Assembly (NCBI GenBank): GCA_937976305.1
Contig: CALJSB010000038.1
Coordinates: forward strand, 1-39,323
Direction of reading: 5' to 3'
Source: an uncultured Acidimicrobiales bacterium
Lineage (GTDB): Bacteria > Actinomycetota > Acidimicrobiia > Acidimicrobiales > SZUA-35
Length of the DNA stretch: 39,323 bases
Part shown: one piece after another, positions 16,027 to 24,112 of the stretch
How the letters are laid out: each line of letters starts with the position of its first letter
Position numbering within the stretch: position 1 is the stretch's first letter
Notes under the pieces: model-generated
Databases searched by the model: none
What the model was told of the DNA's origin: nothing
What the model saw: only the letters and a program-made list of their open reading frames with translations
Program-made: the position numbers and the translations under genes

Positions 16027-16106
16027 GGTGACGGTGGGGCGCCGCAGGCGAGGACTTGCGGCGAGCGAAGCGACCCCGCCCGCAGCGGCGGCGCACCGCC
16101 GTCACC
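16027..16106. terminator. Long GC-rich hairpin
   Basis: Two 19-nt arms (16027-16045 and 16088-16106) pair with 17 Watson-Crick pairs, one G-U and one mismatch, starting GGTGACGG and ending CCGTCACC, with a 42-nt loop. There is no T-tract. It could end transcription from the dehydrogenase gene or be a structured RNA; the sequence does not decide. Confidence 0.45.
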
Positions 16107-16177
16107 TACGAGTGGAGGCCCGCATCGGAGCGGGTCAGGGCGGCTTGCGAGCTAACGGTCCGCCTGAAGGGCAGTGG

Positions 16178-16189
16178 TAGATTCGCTCG
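16178..16189 (+). promoter_or_regulatory. Leaderless-type -10 box for malyl-CoA lyase
   Basis: TAGATT (16178-16183) is followed by six bases and the GTG at 16190. No good -35 was found. Confidence 0.45.
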
Positions 16190-17254
16190 GTGCGTAACCC
16201 TCGAGATTTCTTTAAGCCGCTGGCTGTCGGTGCTCCCGAACCTGTTCGGGAGATCCCGTTTCCGCCGTCACGGATGATCCATTTCTTCCCGCCTTCCAAC
16301 GAGAAGATGCGGGCCAAAGTCCCCGACATTGCGAAGACCGTCGACATCCTCTTGGGCAACCTCGAAGACGGCGTGCCGGCCGACCAGAAAGAGGCGGCGC
16401 GGGCCGGTCTGCTTGAGGTTGCGTCGACCGTCGACATGGGCGACACACAGCTATGGACGCGGGTCAACTCACTCGACTCGCCGTGGGGCCTCGACGACCT
16501 CACCAGCATCGTCACCGAAGTCGGCGACAAGATCGACGTCATCATGATCCCGAAGGTGGAGGGACCCGAAGACATCCACTATGCCGATCGCCTCGTTGCC
16601 CAGCTCGAGGCAAAGGCTGGCGTCTCCCGTCCGATTCTCCTCCACGCCATTCTCGAAACCGCTCGCGGCGTCGCAAACGTCGAAGAGATCTGCGCCGCGT
16701 CGCCGCGCATGCAGGGCTTGTCGCTCGGACCAGCCGACCTCGCGGCCAACCGTCGCATGAAGACCACCAGAGTCGGCGGTGGACATCCTGGCTATTTGGT
16801 TCGGGCCGATCCCGATGTCGACGCTGAGGGCAACGCCGACATCGAAGCAGAGCGCACCACCTATCAGCAGGACCTCTGGCACTACACGCTCGCCCGCATG
16901 GTCGATGCCTGCGTCGCCAACGGCATCCTGCCGTTCTACGGCCCCTTCGGCGACATCAAAGACACCGTCGCTTGCGAGGATCAATTCCGAAACGCCTACC
17001 TGCTCGGTTGTGTTGGCGCGTGGAGTCTGCACCCCGTGCAGATCGATGTCGCCAAGCGAGTGTTCAGCCCCGACCCGGCTGAGGTCGAGCACGCCCAGCG
17101 GGTGATCGAAGCGATGGGCGACGGCACCGGCGCCATCATGCTCGACGGCAAGATGGAAGACGATGCGTCGGTGAAGCAGTGCCACGTCGTGGTTGGTCTG
17201 GCCAAGCAACTCTCCGCTCGCGATCCCGAGCTCGCGGCGACCTACGGCTTCTAG
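16190..17254 (+). CDS. mcl1: (3S)-malyl-CoA / beta-methylmalyl-CoA lyase, HpcH/HpaI-CitE superfamily
   Basis: 354 aa from GTG. Blocks characteristic of Mcl-type lyases are present: [13 protein letters not shown] with the CoA/carboxylate Arg (R91), HAILETARG with the metal ligand E156, [21 protein letters not shown] with D183, and [19 protein letters not shown] followed by [10 protein letters not shown]. The enzyme reversibly joins glyoxylate and acetyl-CoA (or propionyl-CoA) to malyl-CoA (or methylmalyl-CoA) with Mg2+, a step of the ethylmalonyl-CoA pathway and the 3-hydroxypropionate cycle. The CitE-like gene starts 10 bp downstream and malic enzyme converges on the pair, which fits a route from glyoxylate to malate and pyruvate. 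Confidence 0.87.
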   Translation: MRNPRDFFKPLAVGAPEPVREIPFPPSRMIHFFPPSNEKMRAKVPDIAKTVDILLGNLEDGVPADQKEAARAGLLEVASTVDMGDTQLWTRVNSLDSPWGLDDLTSIVTEVGDKIDVIMIPKVEGPEDIHYADRLVAQLEAKAGVSRPILLHAILETARGVANVEEICAASPRMQGLSLGPADLAANRRMKTTRVGGGHPGYLVRADPDVDAEGNADIEAERTTYQQDLWHYTLARMVDACVANGILPFYGPFGDIKDTVACEDQFRNAYLLGCVGAWSLHPVQIDVAKRVFSPDPAEVEHAQRVIEAMGDGTGAIMLDGKMEDDASVKQCHVVVGLAKQLSARDPELAATYGF

Positions 17255-17263
17255 GAGATGTCG

Positions 17264-18139
17264 ATGTCTGCAGCAACAGTGAAGGTTCGGCGCTCGGTGT
17301 TGTACATGCCAGCGGCCAACGAACGAGCCCTCGAGAAGGCAAAGTCGATTCCGGCTGACGCCATCATCTTCGACCTCGAGGATGCCGTCGCTCCCGACGC
17401 CAAAGAGCTCGCCCGTGGCCAAGCGGTCGCCGCTGCGTCGTCTGGCGAGTACGGCAACCGCGAGCTCACCATCCGCTGCAACGGACTCGACACTCCTTGG
17501 GGAGCCGACGATGTTGCTGCTGCCGCCGCCTCTGGCGCCGCGGCCGTCGTGATTCCGAAGGTCGATTCAGCGGCGTACCTCGACCAGATCTCCGCCGCCC
17601 TCGACAGCGCCGGCGCACCCGCTGAGATGTCGATCTGGGCCATGGTCGAAACCCCTACCGCCATCCTCGACGTGCGACAGATTGCCGCTCACCGCCGAGT
17701 GAGTGTGTTGGTGATGGGCACCAACGACATGTACCGAGAACTCCAGGCAAGCATGGGCGCCGCTGGCCGTCACCCGCTGCTGCCCCACCTCGCAACCTCG
17801 GTGGCCGCCGCCAGAGAGGCTGATGTGATGATTCTCGATGGCGTCTACAACGACGTGCGCGACCCCGACGGCTTTCTCATCGAGGCCACTCAAGGGTTTG
17901 AGATGGGCTTCGATGGCAAGACCCTTATTCACCCCAGCCAGGTCGAACCGACCAACGAGATCTGGGCTCCTGATGCCGCTGAAGTCCAACACGCCCAAGC
18001 CGTGATCGACGCATTCAATGAGGCGCAGGCAGATGGGCGGGGCGTGGCGACCGTCGACGGTCGGATGATCGAGAATCTGCACGTGGCCATGGCCGAGCGC
18101 ACCCTCGCTATCAACGCCGCTGTCTCCACCGACGCATAG
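17264..18139 (+). CDS. CitE-like protein: malyl-CoA thioesterase or citramalyl-CoA lyase
   Basis: 291 aa. The start is the ATG at 17264, because AGGAG (17253-17257) is 6 nt before it but touches the alternative ATG at 17258. HpcH/HpaI-CitE features include VRRSVLYMPAANERALEKA, IIFDLEDAVAPDAK with the acidic metal site, MVETPTAILD, and GKTLIHPSQVEPTNEIWAP near the end. In Rhodobacter a second, shorter homologue beside the lyase (Mcl2) hydrolyses (3S)-malyl-CoA to malate, and the same division of labour is plausible here. CitE-type citramalyl-CoA lyase activity cannot be excluded from sequence alone. Confidence 0.8.
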   Translation: MSAATVKVRRSVLYMPAANERALEKAKSIPADAIIFDLEDAVAPDAKELARGQAVAAASSGEYGNRELTIRCNGLDTPWGADDVAAAAASGAAAVVIPKVDSAAYLDQISAALDSAGAPAEMSIWAMVETPTAILDVRQIAAHRRVSVLVMGTNDMYRELQASMGAAGRHPLLPHLATSVAAAREADVMILDGVYNDVRDPDGFLIEATQGFEMGFDGKTLIHPSQVEPTNEIWAPDAAEVQHAQAVIDAFNEAQADGRGVATVDGRMIENLHVAMAERTLAINAAVSTDA

Positions 18140-18153
18140 CGCGCCGACCAGGT

Positions 18154-19569
18154 TCAGGCCTGGCGCACAACTCCGTCGGCAATCGCCGCCTCGGTCACTG
18201 CCGCCGCAACGCGTAGCGACACCTCGTGGTCGAACACAGACGGCACGATGTTCTCTTCGGAGAGGTCCTGCGGATCAACCGACTCAGCAATTGCCTTGGC
18301 CGCCGCAAGCTTCATGTTCTCGGTGATGTCGGTTGCCTTCGCGTCGAGGGCGCCACGGAAGATGCCCGGGAAGGCCAGCACGTTGTTGATTTGGTTCGGG
18401 TAGTCCGAACGCCCAGTGGCCATCACGCGGACGAGCCCTTCGACCTGCTCGGGCAAGATCTCCGGATCGGGGTTCGCCATCGCGAACACAATCGGGTCGG
18501 ACGCCATTGCCTTCACATCGTCGACCGACAGCACACCGGGAGCGCTCACGCCGAGGAACACATCGGCGTTTGCCATCACGTCGGACAGCGCACCCTGCAA
18601 ACCACGTTGGTTGGTGTTCTCGGCAAACCACTGCTTGGCATCGTTGAGGTTGTCGCGGCCGTCATAGATGGCGCCACGACTGTCGACACCTACGACGTGC
18701 CCGACGCCCGCTCCGAGCAGGATCTTGCCGATCGCGACACCGGCAGCGCCAACACCCGAGATCACGACTGACACGTCGCTCATCGACTTGCCGACAATCG
18801 TAAGTGCGTTTTCGAGTCCGGCCAGCGCCACCACGGCAGTGCCGTGCTGGTCATCGTGGAAGACGGGAATGTCGAGGCGTTTCTTCAGCTCTTCTTCGAC
18901 AAAGAACGCACCGGGGGCGGCGATGTCTTCGAGGTTGACGCCACCAAACGTTGGCGCCAGTCGGACAACCGTTTCGACGATCTCCTCGGGCGTGGCCACA
19001 TCGAGACAGATCGGGAAAGCGTCGACGCCGGCGAACTCTTTAAAGAGCAATGCCTTGCCTTCCATCACCGGCATGGCCGCCTTGGCACCGATGTCGCCCA
19101 GCCCGAGAACTGCGGTGCCGTCGCTCACGATCGCCACCGTGTTCTTTCGAATCGTCAACTCATCGGCGAGTGCCTCGTTTTCGGCGATGGCCGTGCACAC
19201 ACGCGCGACGCCCGGCGTGTAGGCCATGGACAGATCGTCCTTGTCACCGACGGGACACAGCGGAAGGACTTCGATCTTGCCACCGTCGTGCATCTTGAAC
19301 GTTCGGTCGTGCCAGTCGATCACGTCGATGTTCTCGAGCGCTGACACCGCATCGACGATCTGGTGTTGATGTTCGACGCTCGAGCAATTGACAACCATCT
19401 CGCGTTCGAGGGTTGGACCCTTGGCCACGAATCCTTCAATGGCGAAGATGTTGCCTCCATTGGCACCCACGGTCGTTGTCAGCTTCCCGAGCACACCTGG
19501 AACGTTTTCCAGGCTGACCTTGAGAGCGATCGAGTACTGCGTTGACGTGGAGTTCTGGTTGGCAGGCAC
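18154..19569 (-). CDS. NAD(P)-dependent malic enzyme with N-terminal ACT domain
   Basis: 471 aa from GTG. Residues 1 to about 90 form an ACT regulatory domain (YSIALKVSLENVPGVLGKLT, then NIFAIEGF). The malic domain follows, with LSMAYTPGVARVC, VSDGTAVLGLGDIGAKAAMP and the metal-binding stretch VNLEDIAAPGAFFVEEEL leading to IPVFHDDQHGTAVV. The NAD-binding C-domain has VVISGVGAAGVAIGKIL. The enzyme decarboxylates malate to pyruvate; the ACT domain implies allosteric control by an amino acid or other small ligand. It converges with the malyl-CoA pair (14 bp apart). A TAGGTT box 6 nt before the GTG suggests a leaderless mRNA. Confidence 0.92.
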   Translation of the reverse strand: MPANQNSTSTQYSIALKVSLENVPGVLGKLTTTVGANGGNIFAIEGFVAKGPTLEREMVVNCSSVEHQHQIVDAVSALENIDVIDWHDRTFKMHDGGKIEVLPLCPVGDKDDLSMAYTPGVARVCTAIAENEALADELTIRKNTVAIVSDGTAVLGLGDIGAKAAMPVMEGKALLFKEFAGVDAFPICLDVATPEEIVETVVRLAPTFGGVNLEDIAAPGAFFVEEELKKRLDIPVFHDDQHGTAVVALAGLENALTIVGKSMSDVSVVISGVGAAGVAIGKILLGAGVGHVVGVDSRGAIYDGRDNLNDAKQWFAENTNQRGLQGALSDVMANADVFLGVSAPGVLSVDDVKAMASDPIVFAMANPDPEILPEQVEGLVRVMATGRSDYPNQINNVLAFPGIFRGALDAKATDITENMKLAAAKAIAESVDPQDLSEENIVPSVFDHEVSLRVAAAVTEAAIADGVVRQA

Positions 19570-19581
19570 CGTCGAAACCTA
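19570..19581 (-). promoter_or_regulatory. Leaderless-type -10 box for malic enzyme
   Basis: TAGGTT on the minus strand (19581-19576) is followed by six bases and the GTG at 19569. Confidence 0.5.
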
Positions 19582-19650
19582 GCCGCCGGTGCGCAAAATT
19601 ATTGGCCGCCGATGCCGTTCAAAAGGACCAATTCGGCATTGCCGCTCGGG

Positions 19651-19821
19651 TCAGGCGTGGGCTCCACATCCGCGGCACGGAACGGGGCCGAAGTGCGTGG
19701 TGTGTTCGGTCCAGTGCACGCCATTGTGGAAGCGTTGCTTGTGCTGGCCAGTCGGGTCGGCAAACCAACCCTTCTTCGTGATCTTGACGGTGCTGATGGG
19801 TGTGAGTGTGTTCGAGGTCAT
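19651..19821 (-). CDS. DUF2510-like microprotein
   Basis: 56 aa from the ATG at 19821, or 62 aa from a GTG at 19839; no ribosome site decides. The core GWFADPTGQHKQRFHNGVHW followed by TEH is the DUF2510 signature (GWYxDPxGxxxxRYWDGxxWT), a short actinobacterial motif usually found at the end of membrane or secreted proteins, here almost alone. The tail FGPVPCRGCG carries a CxxC pair that could bind zinc. No signal or membrane segment is seen. Function is unknown for the family. Confidence 0.7.
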   Translation of the reverse strand: MTSNTLTPISTVKITKKGWFADPTGQHKQRFHNGVHWTEHTTHFGPVPCRGCGAHA

Positions 19822-19895
19822 GTCGCCATGATCAGGCACACCTGGCCAGCGCGAATCGGGGTTTTCCCCAGGCCTTTGGACTCGACCTAGGGGCG

Positions 19896-20513
19896 CTACA
19901 TCCGCCTCAGAAGTTCGTTTTTCTTGCTCTCGAACTCTTCGTCGGAGATCACACCCCGCACACGAAGCTCATCGAGTTGATCGATCTGTTCTGGGATCGA
20001 TGCGGCAACCGCTCCCGCTCCGGCACGATCAAACTTCCGGTTCTCGTTGCCTTCCATCTGCCGGTAGATCTCGTTTTGCACGTTGAGCGGCTTGCGGATG
20101 TCGGTGAAGTTCTGCGATCCCATCTCGCCAGCCGACTCGATCACCAGGTCGCCAGAACTGATGATGCGCTCCAGAAACGATTGGCGAAAAAACACGGTGT
20201 TGACTCGCTCGAGCGGAATCTCAATTCCCTCTCGGGACAGGACACCGCTGCGAGCAATCAAACGATCGGTTGTGATCACGAAGTTGGTGGTGGTCCACAC
20301 GACGTAGCGAAGGCCGAACCAGATGAGTGCAGCCAAAACCAACACACCGACGGCCAACGAGAGATAGCCGTTGTCGGTGAAGGCCAACACGACGACACCG
20401 AGTGCAATCGAACCGAGGAGGGCCAGCATCTGCTTGAAAAAGAACCACCAGTGCGGCCGGAGGTCGAGAATGATCTCTTCGTTGTGGTTCAGCTGATCCG
20501 GTGGGTAGGCCAC
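19896..20513 (-). CDS. Membrane PH-domain (YdbS/bPH2-like) protein with C-terminal SHOCT domain
   Basis: 205 aa from GTG at 20513. The open frame continues far upstream, but that part is antisense to the helicase gene. After PPDQLNHNEEIILDLRPHWW, two transmembrane helices (about residues 28-66) precede a bacterial PH domain (YVVWTTTNFVITTDRLIARS, then IPLERVNTVFFRQSFLERII). The C-terminus QIDQLDELRVRGVISDEEF followed by ESKKNELL is a SHOCT motif, a short helix pair found at the ends of many oligomeric proteins. Function is probably membrane-associated and structural. A TAACCT box 8 nt upstream supports the start. Confidence 0.85.
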   Translation of the reverse strand: MAYPPDQLNHNEEIILDLRPHWWFFFKQMLALLGSIALGVVVLAFTDNGYLSLAVGVLVLAALIWFGLRYVVWTTTNFVITTDRLIARSGVLSREGIEIPLERVNTVFFRQSFLERIISSGDLVIESAGEMGSQNFTDIRKPLNVQNEIYRQMEGNENRKFDRAGAGAVAASIPEQIDQLDELRVRGVISDEEFESKKNELLRRM

Positions 20514-20527
20514 GGCCCAGCAGGTTA
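20514..20527 (-). promoter_or_regulatory. Leaderless-type -10 box for the PH-SHOCT gene
   Basis: TAACCT on the minus strand (20527-20522) lies 8 nt before the GTG at 20513. Confidence 0.4.
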
Positions 20528-20561
20528 ATCCCTCCCAACGCGCAGTGTCAGACCTCTCGCC

Positions 20562-20573
20562 TACCCTGCGGTT
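20562..20573 (+). promoter_or_regulatory. Leaderless-type -10 box for the helicase gene
   Basis: TACCCT (20562-20567) is followed by six bases and the GTG at 20574. With the TAACCT box for the opposite gene it makes a compact 60-bp divergent control region. Confidence 0.45.
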
Positions 20574-22619
20574 GTGGATGCAAATGCTCTCGTGGCGGGC
20601 CTGAACGAGCGACAAACCGAAGCGGTCACCACAACTGGTGGGCCCATCGTGGTGCTGGCTGGCGCTGGCTCTGGCAAGACCCGCGTCCTCACTCGCCGTA
20701 TCGCGTGGCGAATCGCCGACGGGCAAACCGACCCTCGCCGAGTGCTGGCCTTGACCTTCACCCGAAAGGCAGCGGGCGAGCTGCGCAGCCGCCTTCGAGC
20801 ATCGGGGATGCGAGACAACGTCGTGGCCGGCACCTTTCACGGCATTGCGCTGACGCAACTTCGGCAACGTTGGCACGACCGGGGCATCACGCCCCCGACA
20901 TTGCTCGACCGCAAAATTCGCTTTGTGGCCCAGCTGATCGGTCGTCGGGCTCGGGTCGAACCGCTCGACGTCGTGAGCGAACTCGAATGGGCTCGGGCTC
21001 GCCTCGTTGCACCGAATGACTACGGCACCGCCGCCGAAATGGCCGGACGCACCCCTCCCCTTCCCGCCGCCGACATGGCCGAGCTGATGGAGCTCTATCA
21101 GCAAGAAAAGCGCCGTCGCCGTCTCGTCGACTTCGACGATCTGCTTGCCCTGGCGATTCGCGACCTGCGAGCTGATGTCGACTACGCAAACGCCGTTCGC
21201 TGGCGCCATCGCCATCTCTACGTCGATGAGTTTCAAGACGTCAACCCACTCCAATACGAACTGCTCAAAACCTGGCGCGGCGATTCGAACGACCTCTTCG
21301 TTGTTGGCGACCCCAATCAGGCCATCTACGGCTGGAACGGCGCCGATCCACAGCTGCTCGCCGCCTTTGCCCGCCGCGAGCCCGAGTCCGTCGTCATCGA
21401 CCTGAACGACAACTACCGGTCGACGCCGCAGATCCTCACCATGGCCACCGCTGCCCTCGCTGGAAAGTCCGGCGCGCTTGTTCCCCACAAGGGCGACGGT
21501 CCGGTGCCGACGCTCAACGCGTATCCCAACGATCTCGCCGAAGCGGCCGCCATCGCCGACGCCATCAAGATGGCGCACACCGTCGGCGATTCATGGGGCC
21601 GGCAAGCTGTGCTGGTGCGAACCAACGCCCAGCTCGTGCCCATCGAACAAGCCCTCGCCGACGAGGGCATCCCCGTTCGAGTCCGCGGCGGGAAAGGCCC
21701 ACTCGCTACCAAAGAGGTGAAAGACGAGCTGCGGTCGCTGAGCCGTCCGGGCATCGATCTCGTTGCTGCGTTGAGCCAGCTCGATGCATCGCTCACTGTT
21801 GGCGACGACACCACAAGCGGCCCAGGAAACGACGCAGACACCGGGCCGAACGCACCCAGGGGCAAAACGGCAGCCGACATCGAACGCGAGCAGAACTTGG
21901 CCGCGTTCAGTCGGCTCGTGCACGAGTACCTCACGATCGATCCCGATCCGAGTGGCCCTGGGCTCAACGCCTGGGTCGCCACGCTGCAAGCTGGCGAACT
22001 CGACGTCGACGGCGACGCAGTTGAGCTCGCCACCTTCCACGGAGCCAAAGGCCTCGAGTGGGAGGTCGTGCACGTTGCCGGGCTCGAAAAAGGCTTTGTC
22101 CCGATCAGCTACGCCAAGACCGGGGCCCAACTCGCCGAGGAGCAACGTCTGCTCTACGTGGCGGTCACCCGGGCCGAGTCTGAGCTGCACCTCACGTGGG
22201 CACTCGAGAGATCATTCGGCACCAAGACCATGAAGCGGCAACCGTCGCCCCATCTCGAAATGTTGCAGTCCGCGATCGCCCATCTCCAGAAGGGGCACCG
22301 GCCGATCGACTGGAAGGCCAAGATCAATCTCAATCGGGCCAAGGTCTCGTCGAAGGGACCGATCCCAAAGAAGACCGAGCGGAACCCGGTCGACGACCCC
22401 CTCTTCGACGCGCTTCGAGAGTGGCGACGAGACCGAGCACGGGCGGCCGACGTGCCGGCCTACGTCATCTTCAGCGATCAGACCCTGCGCGCCATTGCCA
22501 AGCGCCGGCCAACCACGCGGTCACAGTTGGCCGGCATGCCGGGCATCGGTCCGGTCAAGCTCGAGCGTTATGCCAGCGAGGTGCTCGATCTCGTCAGCGC
22601 CGACGTCGCAGCGGGCTGA
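20574..22619 (+). CDS. uvrD2: Superfamily 1A DNA helicase, UvrD2-like, with HRDC domain
   Basis: 681 aa from GTG. SF1A motifs run in order: Walker A LAGAGSGKTRVLT (residues 28-40), motif Ia ALTFTRKAAGELRSR, Walker B DEFQD (218-222), motif III VVGDPNQAIYGWNGA, motif IV LNDNYRST, motif V ATFHGAKGLEWEVVHVAG and motif VI LLYVAVTRAE. The C-terminus (about 605-675; YVIFSDQTLRAIAKRRPTT, then LAGMPGIGPVKLERY) is an HRDC domain, which identifies the mycobacterial UvrD2 type. Mycobacterial UvrD2 also has a tetracysteine module before the HRDC; that region here contains no Cys, so the module is absent. Role: 3'-5' unwinding in DNA repair. Confidence 0.9.
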   Translation: MDANALVAGLNERQTEAVTTTGGPIVVLAGAGSGKTRVLTRRIAWRIADGQTDPRRVLALTFTRKAAGELRSRLRASGMRDNVVAGTFHGIALTQLRQRWHDRGITPPTLLDRKIRFVAQLIGRRARVEPLDVVSELEWARARLVAPNDYGTAAEMAGRTPPLPAADMAELMELYQQEKRRRRLVDFDDLLALAIRDLRADVDYANAVRWRHRHLYVDEFQDVNPLQYELLKTWRGDSNDLFVVGDPNQAIYGWNGADPQLLAAFARREPESVVIDLNDNYRSTPQILTMATAALAGKSGALVPHKGDGPVPTLNAYPNDLAEAAAIADAIKMAHTVGDSWGRQAVLVRTNAQLVPIEQALADEGIPVRVRGGKGPLATKEVKDELRSLSRPGIDLVAALSQLDASLTVGDDTTSGPGNDADTGPNAPRGKTAADIEREQNLAAFSRLVHEYLTIDPDPSGPGLNAWVATLQAGELDVDGDAVELATFHGAKGLEWEVVHVAGLEKGFVPISYAKTGAQLAEEQRLLYVAVTRAESELHLTWALERSFGTKTMKRQPSPHLEMLQSAIAHLQKGHRPIDWKAKINLNRAKVSSKGPIPKKTERNPVDDPLFDALREWRRDRARAADVPAYVIFSDQTLRAIAKRRPTTRSQLAGMPGIGPVKLERYASEVLDLVSADVAAG

Positions 22620-22634
22620 CCACGTCGCTCTCGC

Positions 22635-23297
22635 CTACGCCTCGTCGATGGCGTCGAGCCATTCGTCCCAATAGAACTTCCACTCGTCGATGGCATCGCT
22701 GTTGGGCAACTTCGAGTGCTGCACCGTGATGGCAACGCGGTCGCCACCCTTGTCGGTGAGCGAGATGGCGGCAACCCCGTGTGTAAACTCGATCCGAATC
22801 GCCTTGGCGTCGAGCTTTGATCGCAACTCGGTCGACTTGCCAGTGAAGAGATCGTCTCGCAACTCGTCATCGAGCAGCATCTTGCGGATCAGTGCTGCGT
22901 CACCCGCCACCGTCTTTGACTTATTCGCAGTGAACGTGCCATCGGGCATCTCGCCCGGTAGCCGACGTCCGGTGATTCGCTCCCACCCGCCGGTGATCGA
23001 TTGCGACCACCACATGTCGACCTGATGGTCTGCGCGCAGCCATGCTGCGACGGCCGTGTGGCCATCATCACGCCCGGGCCAGGCCTCGATGATGTCGCAC
23101 CAGTCGTTCCATGCTTTGCCTGTTGCCGCCAACACGCGATCGTCGGCCTGTTCGGGTTCGGAAACCCACGTGCGCCCTGGGGCGGCAGCGCTGGCTTCGG
23201 CCTGCTCGAGTAACACTCGCCGGGCCGCGCCGTATCGCTCGCCTGTCTTGGCCATTCGCTCGCGTACTCGACGCTTGAACGATGCTTGCTTGGTCAT
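22635..23297 (-). CDS. DUF4287 / SRPBCC-like protein
   Basis: 220 aa, soluble. The N-terminus MTKQASFKRRVRERMAKTG is a basic helix. Residues about 60-110 (GKAWNDWCDIIEAW, HTAVAAWLRADHQVDMWWSQ, ITGGWERITGRR) look like the small DUF4287-type unit. Residues about 115-215 have the strand pattern of an SRPBCC/AHSA1 ligand-binding fold (DGTFTANKSKTV, IRIEFTHGVAAISLTDKGGD, WKFYWDEWLDAI). Members bind hydrophobic ligands or act as co-chaperones; no specific role is visible. The ATG overlaps the stop of the thioesterase gene (ATGA), so the two are co-translated. It converges on uvrD2, 15 bp away. Confidence 0.7.
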   Translation of the reverse strand: MTKQASFKRRVRERMAKTGERYGAARRVLLEQAEASAAAPGRTWVSEPEQADDRVLAATGKAWNDWCDIIEAWPGRDDGHTAVAAWLRADHQVDMWWSQSITGGWERITGRRLPGEMPDGTFTANKSKTVAGDAALIRKMLLDDELRDDLFTGKSTELRSKLDAKAIRIEFTHGVAAISLTDKGGDRVAITVQHSKLPNSDAIDEWKFYWDEWLDAIDEA

Positions 23298-24070
23298 CTC
23301 TTTTGCTGGGTCTGGGCTTGCTGGGTCTGGGCTTGCTGGGTTTGGGCTTGCTGGGTTTGGGCGACGCCTGCGGCGAGTTTCTCGAAATCGACAGTGATGA
23401 AGATGCCGGTCGACTCCGCACAGAGGATCCGGTCGGCGGCGGCGGCGTCTCCCGACGGGCCCGGCGCGTACGAACGTCCCGACGTGATCACCTTGCGACC
23501 CTGCACGTCGTCGAGCGTCGCTTCAAAACGCAAGGTTGTGTGCAGCGGAGACGGGGATCGGTACACCACGGTGAGCGTGCCGGTCATTCCCGGAGCTCCC
23601 GAGGCGGCCTGGGTTGCTCCGAGGATCTCATCGAAGAAAGCAGCCACAATGCCACCGTGGACACAACCCGGCGGCCCTTCGTAGGCGTGGCCGAAGGCCA
23701 CCTCACTCACGACCGTGTCGCCTTCGATCCAGAATCGCGTGGGCGGCGCCAGAGGATTGGCTCCACCGCTCAGCGGGCTGTAGTCGTTGTGACCAGACGG
23801 TGGACCATCTGGCCCGCCCGCCCTGCTCATCACGTCGTAACTGCGCCCATGTTCAAACGAACCAAGCTGCTCGGCCGCTCGTTCGAACCCTTCGGCCAAC
23901 GACTCGAACTCCTCATCGGGCATCTTTGTATCGACCAAGCGGTCAGCAACAGCGCGGAGCGCTTCGCTCGCCCGCCAGGCAATCCGTCGTCTGTTCGAAC
24001 CGGCGGCATCCGGCGGGTCAGACTCGCTGAAGAACGAGAGGATCCGTTCTGCTTCGTCGCCAAGCTTCAC
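23294..24070 (-). CDS. PaaI-like acyl-CoA thioesterase with N-terminal helical extension and repeat tail
   Basis: 258 aa from GTG. Residues 1 to about 85 are helical and unlike the family core. The hotdog domain (about 95-235) shows PPGCVHGGIVAAFFDEILGA, the HGG signature with the catalytic acid on the long helix, and VVYRSPSPLHTTLRFEA. PaaI-type enzymes hydrolyse acyl- or aryl-CoA thioesters. The last 20 residues are four AQTQQ units encoded by a 15-bp tandem repeat (23303-23362), a feature I do not know from the family. The stop overlaps the SRPBCC-like start by 4 bp. Confidence 0.82.
   Translation of the reverse strand: MKLGDEAERILSFFSESDPPDAAGSNRRRIAWRASEALRAVADRLVDTKMPDEEFESLAEGFERAAEQLGSFEHGRSYDVMSRAGGPDGPPSGHNDYSPLSGGANPLAPPTRFWIEGDTVVSEVAFGHAYEGPPGCVHGGIVAAFFDEILGATQAASGAPGMTGTLTVVYRSPSPLHTTLRFEATLDDVQGRKVITSGRSYAPGPSGDAAAADRILCAESTGIFITVDFEKLAAGVAQTQQAQTQQAQTQQAQTQQKR
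23303..23362 (-). repeat. 15-bp in-frame tandem repeat (4 copies)
   Basis: Four abutting units, read on the plus strand as TTGCTGGGTCTGGGC twice and then TTGCTGGGTTTGGGC twice. The pairing of identical neighbours suggests a recent doubling of a two-unit block. On the minus strand it encodes four AQTQQ units at the C-terminus of the thioesterase. Its 15-bp period keeps the frame whatever the copy number. Confidence 0.9.
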
Positions 24071-24112
24071 CTTGCTACAACCGGTACTGACTCACTGGGC
24101 ACTCCGCCTCGC

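Larger units (their letters stand above)
15849..16189. other. 340-bp repeat-rich intergenic region without a gene
   Basis: I see no credible gene here. The stretch contains a nested hairpin (15863-15932), a 24-nt direct repeat (15922-15945 and 15986-16009, starting GCGCTTCGTGA), a long GC-rich hairpin (16027-16106), and a leaderless-type promoter at its end (TAGATT at 16178). Confidence 0.6.

Noticed and set aside
15849-16189. A tRNA or CRISPR in the repeat-rich gap
   Set aside because: No T-loop-type sequence or CCA end was found, and the repeats are too few and irregularly spaced for a CRISPR array.
19611-19637. ATGCCG...CGGCAT inverted repeat after the DUF2510 gene as a terminator
   Set aside because: A 6-bp stem with a 16-nt loop is too weak to separate from chance.
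20514-21578. Long minus-strand extension of the PH-SHOCT frame
   Set aside because: It is the complement of the uvrD2 helicase domain, whose motifs are all intact on the plus strand; the PH protein starts at 20513.
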